A stretch of DNA of 18,713 nucleotides, taken from positions 1 to 18,713 of the forward strand of contig CAAGJJ010000126.1 in the NCBI GenBank assembly GCA_900770165.1, read 5' to 3'. The notes beneath the pieces were generated by a model. The model worked only from the letters and a program-made list of their open reading frames with translations. It made no database searches and had not been told where the DNA came from. This stretch comes from Clostridia bacterium (GTDB lineage Bacteria > Bacillota > Clostridia > Oscillospirales > Acutalibacteraceae). Shown piece by piece: positions 14,756 to 18,713 of the stretch; positions within the stretch are counted from its first letter, which is position 1; each line of letters opens with the position of its first letter. Made by a program: the position numbers and the translations under genes.

Positions 14756-17737
14756 TTATGAATTTACAATATACTCATAGATATCTTCTCTCACAGGAAC
14801 ATCAAGAATCCACTCTATTTCGACTGCTGTTTTCTGTGTATTTGGCATTGTAAATTCTTTAGTATTCCCACTAGCTGTCATATGTCCCAGATAATAAAAC
14901 TCCTTAGAAATCTTATCATCTTTATTCTTACGAACAAAAAGCTCTACTCTGATTCCCCGCTCTTTTGCCTTAAGAAAATTCTGTACATCTTCAGACTGCA
15001 AACTTCTTCCGGATTTCGATATTGCTATCAGACGGTCTCTAAAACCTGGCACAAAATGGTCCTCATATTTTGTCGTATCACTAATATCTTCCGATTTATC
15101 ATAATTAATAAATACAGGAAATGTTTTTGTCTTCTTATCATATTTATAACCACCAATATTTAATGGCACTTCGTTCTGTTCCCAATTAAGCAAACGACAC
15201 GCGTCCTCATATGTATATTTCTGATAAAGAACAAAATCTGTTATATCATAGCTTTGCTTATAATCTCTTTCATATCTGCTTATACCAAAATCAACAAGTT
15301 CCTTAATAACATTATAAAAATCTCTATTTGATAACATTTCAAGAAATGTCTTCGTTGGTTTATAATCATTGCCTTCCTTTTCTATGAAGACACACTGGGA
15401 ATATGTCTTCTTACTAGAACCTGCCGGAAATTCATTTGTCATAACATTTATGATATTTTCTTGCTGTTCCTTGCTGATAGATTTACCATATGTCAACAGA
15501 TCCTGTGATAGTCCTGTAAATAATCCGCATTTTGATAACCCATTTGCATATAGAAGTGTTCTCTTCAATAATTGCAGCTCCTGAATTCTTTTTCCATTTG
15601 CCAGTTTCTTTGAAATAAATTCAACTATCTTTTCTTCTTCCTGTGACAAACGAATCTTATAATCCTTCTCATATTTCACTAAGAATTTATAATATGAACC
15701 AAGACTGTTATTATCAAAAATTCGTATAACATCCATCTCTCCATAATCATCAAAATCCTTGAGTGCCGGTATTCTTCCCAATTTATTCTTAAGATTTGTA
15801 TAGTTTTCTTTTATCAGCTTAATATCACTGAAATTAGCATTATCGACAGATGCAAATATTCTCTTTTTGCTTATTTCATCAAAATGCACTGTAGATGCAC
15901 CTGGAATAATTCTTCCACCTTCCATTATATATCTACGAATATTGTCTTTATTGTAAGTTCTATCCCCGGATAATGCTATTGGAATCATGAAATTATTATT
16001 GTAATTACCAATAAAATCAAGAATTACAACATATTCTTTACCATCAGCCTTTCTTAGCCCTCGTCCCAACTGCTGAATAAATACTATTGGTGATTGTGTT
16101 GGTCTGAGCATAATAACCTGATTAACCTCCACAATATCAACACCCTCATTCAATATTTCCACAGAAAATATATAATCTAATGGCTGCTTATGGACATTTG
16201 TCTCACTCTCATTCATTGCAAGTCTTTCAAATGCATCCTGTCTTTCCTGTTCGTTAGCATCGCCATTCAATGCTATTGTCCTAAAATATTTCCCTGTATC
16301 CGGATTAACTATATTATTAAACTTATGTGATAATTCCTGTGTCTCTTTGATACTGCTACAGAATATAAGTCCTTTAACCTTTTCTCCACTATATCCATAG
16401 TAATTTGCCTGCTGGATTATATGTTTCACACGTTCATCACTTGTTAACATACTAAAATCACGATTATCTTTATCATCTCCAACTATAGACAAATCAGTAA
16501 TTCCAAAGTAATGGAACGGACATAACAGGTTTTCTTCCATGGCCTGCTGCAAACGTATCTCGTAAGCAATCTGATAATTAAATAACTCATAAACATTTCT
16601 ACCTGCAACATTGTCATCCCGCTTATCAGGAGTTGCTGTCATTCCAAGCCAAAGCTTAGGCGAAAAATGTTTCATAATCTTCTGATATGTATCAGCAGTT
16701 ACATGATGTGCTTCATCCAACACAATACAATCAAATGCATCCTTATCATATTGAAGCAAATGCTCATCTCGATTTAATGTCTGGACCGTAGCAAATACAT
16801 AATCTGCATCATATTCATGATATCCAGCACCAACTAAACCCATAGAAACAGATTTTGCAAATATCTTTTCGTAAGATTTCTTAGTCTGTCTTGCAAGCTG
16901 TCCCCTATGAACTAAAAATAATACTCTCTTAAATCCCAGTTCTCTCATTGCAAATGCGGAAGCATAAGTTTTTCCTGTTCCTGTCGCAGATATAAGAAGA
17001 GCCCTGTCTTCTCCTGCTTCAAGAATCTTCTTAAGATTTGTAATAAATCCAACCTGCATACTATTTGGTTTTAATCTGTATTTTTCAATAGAAACAACCT
17101 GATCTTTCCTGGCTATATCTCGCTGATGTTTAATAATTTTATATTGTTCTTTATAATTCTCATAGAATTCATTAAACTCTAATGCATACTCAGAATTCCA
17201 TAGTCTGTTAAATTCAGCAACTATTTCCTTTGCCATCTCTCCCTGCTCAGTTGAGACAAGCTTAGTATTCCACTCCTGATTTCTAGTAAGTGCAGCACTT
17301 GTTATATTCGAACTTCCAATGATAATACGATACACTTCATCAGTTTTAAAAATATATCCCTTTGTATGAAAGCCTTCACCTGCTTCTTGTACATCATACA
17401 TTTTCAAGGTAATATTTGATAACCCATTAAGCTTCTCTAAAGCTTTAGGTTCACTAAAACTCAAATAATTAGTAGTAAGAATTTCGCCCGGAATATTTTT
17501 CTTTTCTAATTCTTTCAACGTCTGAAGTAATGGCGTAATTCCACCCAAAGTAATGAACGCAACACTAATCTGAAACTTATCGCATCTTAAAAGTTCATCT
17601 TCAATGGAAGATAATACTTTCTTCCCATCCTTATAATTATTAGATACAAACTGTGGGCTATAAAAGCTGTTCGAAGCAACTGAACCGTTTATATATGCTG
17701 TCTCAAATCCTAATCGCAATTCATCTCTTTTATCCAT
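14756..17737 (-). CDS. PLD nuclease-DEAH helicase-DUF3427-like fusion
   Basis: A 993-aa multidomain protein. Residues about 25-190 form a phospholipase D-like nuclease domain with HTK (124-126) and GSSN (141-144), the single-motif form that works as a dimer. Residues about 225-580 are a superfamily 2 helicase: Walker A ATGTGKT (251-257), DEAH (341-344), TATP (367-370), and motif VI QQLGRGLRK (555-563). The last 400 residues fit a DUF3427-like C-terminus, ending with a small basic domain (LFVRKNKDD, FYYLGHMTASG) that may bind nucleic acid. It should unwind or translocate on DNA and cut it. It resembles type I/III restriction motors, but no methyltransferase is encoded nearby. The ATG has a GGAG site upstream. 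It is the central gene of the operon. Confidence 0.88.
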   Translation of the reverse strand: MDKRDELRLGFETAYINGSVASNSFYSPQFVSNNYKDGKKVLSSIEDELLRCDKFQISVAFITLGGITPLLQTLKELEKKNIPGEILTTNYLSFSEPKALEKLNGLSNITLKMYDVQEAGEGFHTKGYIFKTDEVYRIIIGSSNITSAALTRNQEWNTKLVSTEQGEMAKEIVAEFNRLWNSEYALEFNEFYENYKEQYKIIKHQRDIARKDQVVSIEKYRLKPNSMQVGFITNLKKILEAGEDRALLISATGTGKTYASAFAMRELGFKRVLFLVHRGQLARQTKKSYEKIFAKSVSMGLVGAGYHEYDADYVFATVQTLNRDEHLLQYDKDAFDCIVLDEAHHVTADTYQKIMKHFSPKLWLGMTATPDKRDDNVAGRNVYELFNYQIAYEIRLQQAMEENLLCPFHYFGITDLSIVGDDKDNRDFSMLTSDERVKHIIQQANYYGYSGEKVKGLIFCSSIKETQELSHKFNNIVNPDTGKYFRTIALNGDANEQERQDAFERLAMNESETNVHKQPLDYIFSVEILNEGVDIVEVNQVIMLRPTQSPIVFIQQLGRGLRKADGKEYVVILDFIGNYNNNFMIPIALSGDRTYNKDNIRRYIMEGGRIIPGASTVHFDEISKKRIFASVDNANFSDIKLIKENYTNLKNKLGRIPALKDFDDYGEMDVIRIFDNNSLGSYYKFLVKYEKDYKIRLSQEEEKIVEFISKKLANGKRIQELQLLKRTLLYANGLSKCGLFTGLSQDLLTYGKSISKEQQENIINVMTNEFPAGSSKKTYSQCVFIEKEGNDYKPTKTFLEMLSNRDFYNVIKELVDFGISRYERDYKQSYDITDFVLYQKYTYEDACRLLNWEQNEVPLNIGGYKYDKKTKTFPVFINYDKSEDISDTTKYEDHFVPGFRDRLIAISKSGRSLQSEDVQNFLKAKERGIRVELFVRKNKDDKISKEFYYLGHMTASGNTKEFTMPNTQKTAVEIEWILDVPVREDIYEYIVNS

Positions 17738-17792
17738 ACTTGTACTCCATTTTCACTGACAATTATTATACTAATTATATTATTTATTATGG

Positions 17793-18131
17793 TTAGTTGC
17801 AATGAAAGATTAAATTAAAATTGTTGTTATTTTGTTTTCCTGTTATACTCAGCAATTTAATAATTCTAGAATATAAGTTATTTCTTAATTCACTATCATT
17901 TAATGAGTCTATGGGACATTTAACAGGATTCTGCACTAAGTTAGCAAAGTTTATTAAATAATTATATTTACTTTCAATTTCTAATATTTTCAACTCAACA
18001 TCTCTTCTATTAAAAGGCTTTTTTATATACACTTTTATAGCAGATATTATATCTTTTTCTAATTCTGTTATCAGCTTTTTATTCTTAAGTTCTTCTAAAA
18101 CACTATTTAAAACAATATCCCTTTCATCCAT
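17793..18131 (-). CDS. Small helical protein of unknown function
   Basis: A 112-aa protein with no family I recognise. It is predicted to be mostly helical and highly charged in the first 60 residues (MDERDIVLNSVLEELKNKK and the EKDIISAIKVYIKK stretch). A short Asn-rich segment NNNNFN lies near the C-terminus. No signal peptide, membrane segment or cysteine pair is visible. I chose the ATG at 18131 because GGAGGAT lies six bases upstream; a longer frame to 18185 lacks such a site. It stands 55 bases ahead of the PLD-helicase gene on the same strand and is probably the first gene of that operon, so it may be a regulator, sensor or partner. Confidence 0.6.
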   Translation of the reverse strand: MDERDIVLNSVLEELKNKKLITELEKDIISAIKVYIKKPFNRRDVELKILEIESKYNYLINFANLVQNPVKCPIDSLNDSELRNNLYSRIIKLLSITGKQNNNNFNLIFHCN

Positions 18132-18188
18132 ATTTTTATCCTCCAATCTTGTATATATACTTATACTACTACTCCTCATATACAAAAT

Positions 18189-18208
18189 TTGTCAAATTAT
18201 GTTGACAA
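18189..18208. promoter_or_regulatory. Inverted repeat in the leader of the helicase operon, possible operator
   Basis: TTGTCAA-N6-TTGACAA, a perfect 7-base inverted repeat about 58 bases before the first ATG of the helicase operon. An overlapping palindrome ACAAA-A-TTTGT lies at 18183-18193. Together they look like a regulator's site, but AT-rich sequence gives such repeats by chance. Confidence 0.35.
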
Positions 18209-18235
18209 TAAATGTTATTTGCAATAATTTGTAAA

Positions 18236-18241
18236 ATTATA
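18236..18241 (-). promoter_or_regulatory. Possible -10 box for the helicase operon
   Basis: A perfect TATAAT on the minus strand about 105 bases before the ATG of the small protein gene. No good -35 lies at the right distance (best TTAAAG at 16 bases), so this is a tentative call. If right, the inverted repeat at 18189-18208 lies in the transcribed leader. Confidence 0.3.
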
Positions 18242-18344
18242 TTTTTTCTTGATTATTCTTTAAGAATTTAATATGACTGAGTAAAGTCTCACGACTGGAA
18301 AAGGATGCTCGTTTCTTTTTTATTTTCACCAATTCTACAACATA

Positions 18345-18387
18345 TAAAAACAGCACCCCAGCAGTACCCATCTACTGCCGAAGTGCT
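18345..18387 (-). terminator. Intrinsic terminator after the DUF819 gene
   Basis: On the minus strand AGCAC...GCAGTA, a six-base loop GATGGG, then TACTGC...GTGCT form a GC-rich hairpin with a small internal mismatch, followed directly by GTTTTTA. It lies 30 bases after the DUF819 stop codon and insulates that gene from the defence operon. Confidence 0.85.
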
Positions 18388-18416
18388 ATCCATTCCATCA
18401 ATTATTCCATTAACCC

Positions 18417-18713
18417 TTACCCAAATATACCCATCAAATTAGCCACAACCAGGCCGCCACCGGTTCCGATGACATAGCCGAGCAGCGCCATCATGATACC
18501 AACTGGTACGAGGGCATTTGAGTATGCACCGGCGAGAACCGGTGCTGTTGCTGTTCCGCCGATGTTGGCGAGGGAAGCAACGCAGCATGTGAAGATGTCA
18601 AGTTTCAATATCTTCGCAAGTGCAATCATGATTGCCACATGGATAAGGAGGATTACAAATCCTGCGAGAAGCCATATTGGGGCATTTCCGACTGCTCCGA
18701 GGTCTGCTCTTGA
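18417..18713 (-). CDS. DUF819-family membrane protein, C-terminal part (partial)
   Basis: The frame is open to the right edge, so only the last 98 residues are seen. They comprise hydrophobic segments (APIWLLAGFVILLIHVAIMI, then LVPVGIMMALLGYVIGT and GGGLVVANLMGIFG) and the glycine-rich loop SLANIGGTATAPVLAGAYS between them. This pattern is typical of the C-terminus of DUF819 (YjcL-like) integral membrane proteins, whose substrate is unknown. The GTG at 18638 is an internal Val and not a start, because the homologous sequence continues upstream in frame. Its higher GC content and terminator suggest a core gene that marks the right boundary of the defence region. Confidence 0.82.
   Translation of the reverse strand, partial: SRADLGAVGNAPIWLLAGFVILLIHVAIMIALAKILKLDIFTCCVASLANIGGTATAPVLAGAYSNALVPVGIMMALLGYVIGTGGGLVVANLMGIFG

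Noticed and set aside
12837..18131. Reading the helicase operon as a type I or III restriction-modification system
   Set aside because: No methyltransferase or specificity subunit is present, and the helicase carries PLD and DUF3427-like parts instead of a restriction subunit layout.
18201..18225. A plus-strand promoter (TTGACA, 17 bases, TAATTT)
   Set aside because: No plus-strand gene follows, and the TTGACA is one arm of the inverted repeat.
1..18713. CRISPR array, tRNA, rRNA, insertion sequence or integrase
   Set aside because: I saw no regularly spaced repeats, no cloverleaf or rRNA-like stretch, and no transposase or recombinase motif on either strand.

Overview
The window reads as a bacterial defence island in a low-GC Firmicute, most likely a clostridial gut-type genome such as Lachnospiraceae. 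This is inferred from the strong AGGAGG-type ribosome-binding sites, the AT-rich codon use and the kinds of protein present; no rRNA or tRNA is there to prove it. Every convincing gene lies on the minus strand, so transcription runs from high to low coordinates.

Right edge (18345-18713): the C-terminal part of a DUF819-family membrane protein, probably a core gene, closed by a clear intrinsic terminator. Next comes a run of five genes (18131 down to 12837). They encode a small unrecognised helical protein, a 993-aa fusion of a PLD-type nuclease, a DEAH helicase and a DUF3427-like C-terminus, a MutT-like Nudix hydrolase, an HNH endonuclease and a MazG-like NTP pyrophosphatase. Spacing is tight (an overlap or gaps of 27-58 nt). 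I know of no established name for this gene set; it is the best candidate here for an undescribed system.

Directly downstream on the same strand, after a 90-nt gap, is a much more AT-rich pair, hamA-hamB (12746-9634), a Hachiman system: a DUF1837 PD-(D/E)XK nuclease and a superfamily 2 helicase whose genes overlap by ATGA. The next 400 nt hold an orphan open frame, small palindromes and a terminator-like hairpin.

The middle (9231-7060) is a HigBA-like module. It has a strong promoter flanked by two matching palindromic operators, a higB-like toxin gene broken by an in-frame TAG, an intact antitoxin fused to an ImmA/IrrE-type metallopeptidase, and a flavodoxin-like iron-sulfur flavoprotein gene. 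A 30-codon relic of an XRE regulator and a long-stem terminator follow. Between this and the next system lies a relic of the first 11 residues of a low-molecular-weight tyrosine phosphatase, which looks like an insertion or deletion scar.

The left third (6509-47) is a complete, overlapping jetABCD operon: a Wadjet anti-plasmid SMC system with kleisin, MukE-like subunit, SMC-like ATPase and Toprim-type nuclease. It is not the DUF3375 type I form as far as I can judge. A further gene starts at position 15 and leaves the window after five codons.

Together the window holds two recognisable defence systems (Wadjet, Hachiman), one likely uncharacterised nuclease-helicase-nucleotide hydrolase operon, and a decayed toxin-antitoxin locus, with gene relics marking past rearrangement. 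Family assignments come from reading motifs by eye; no database search was run.
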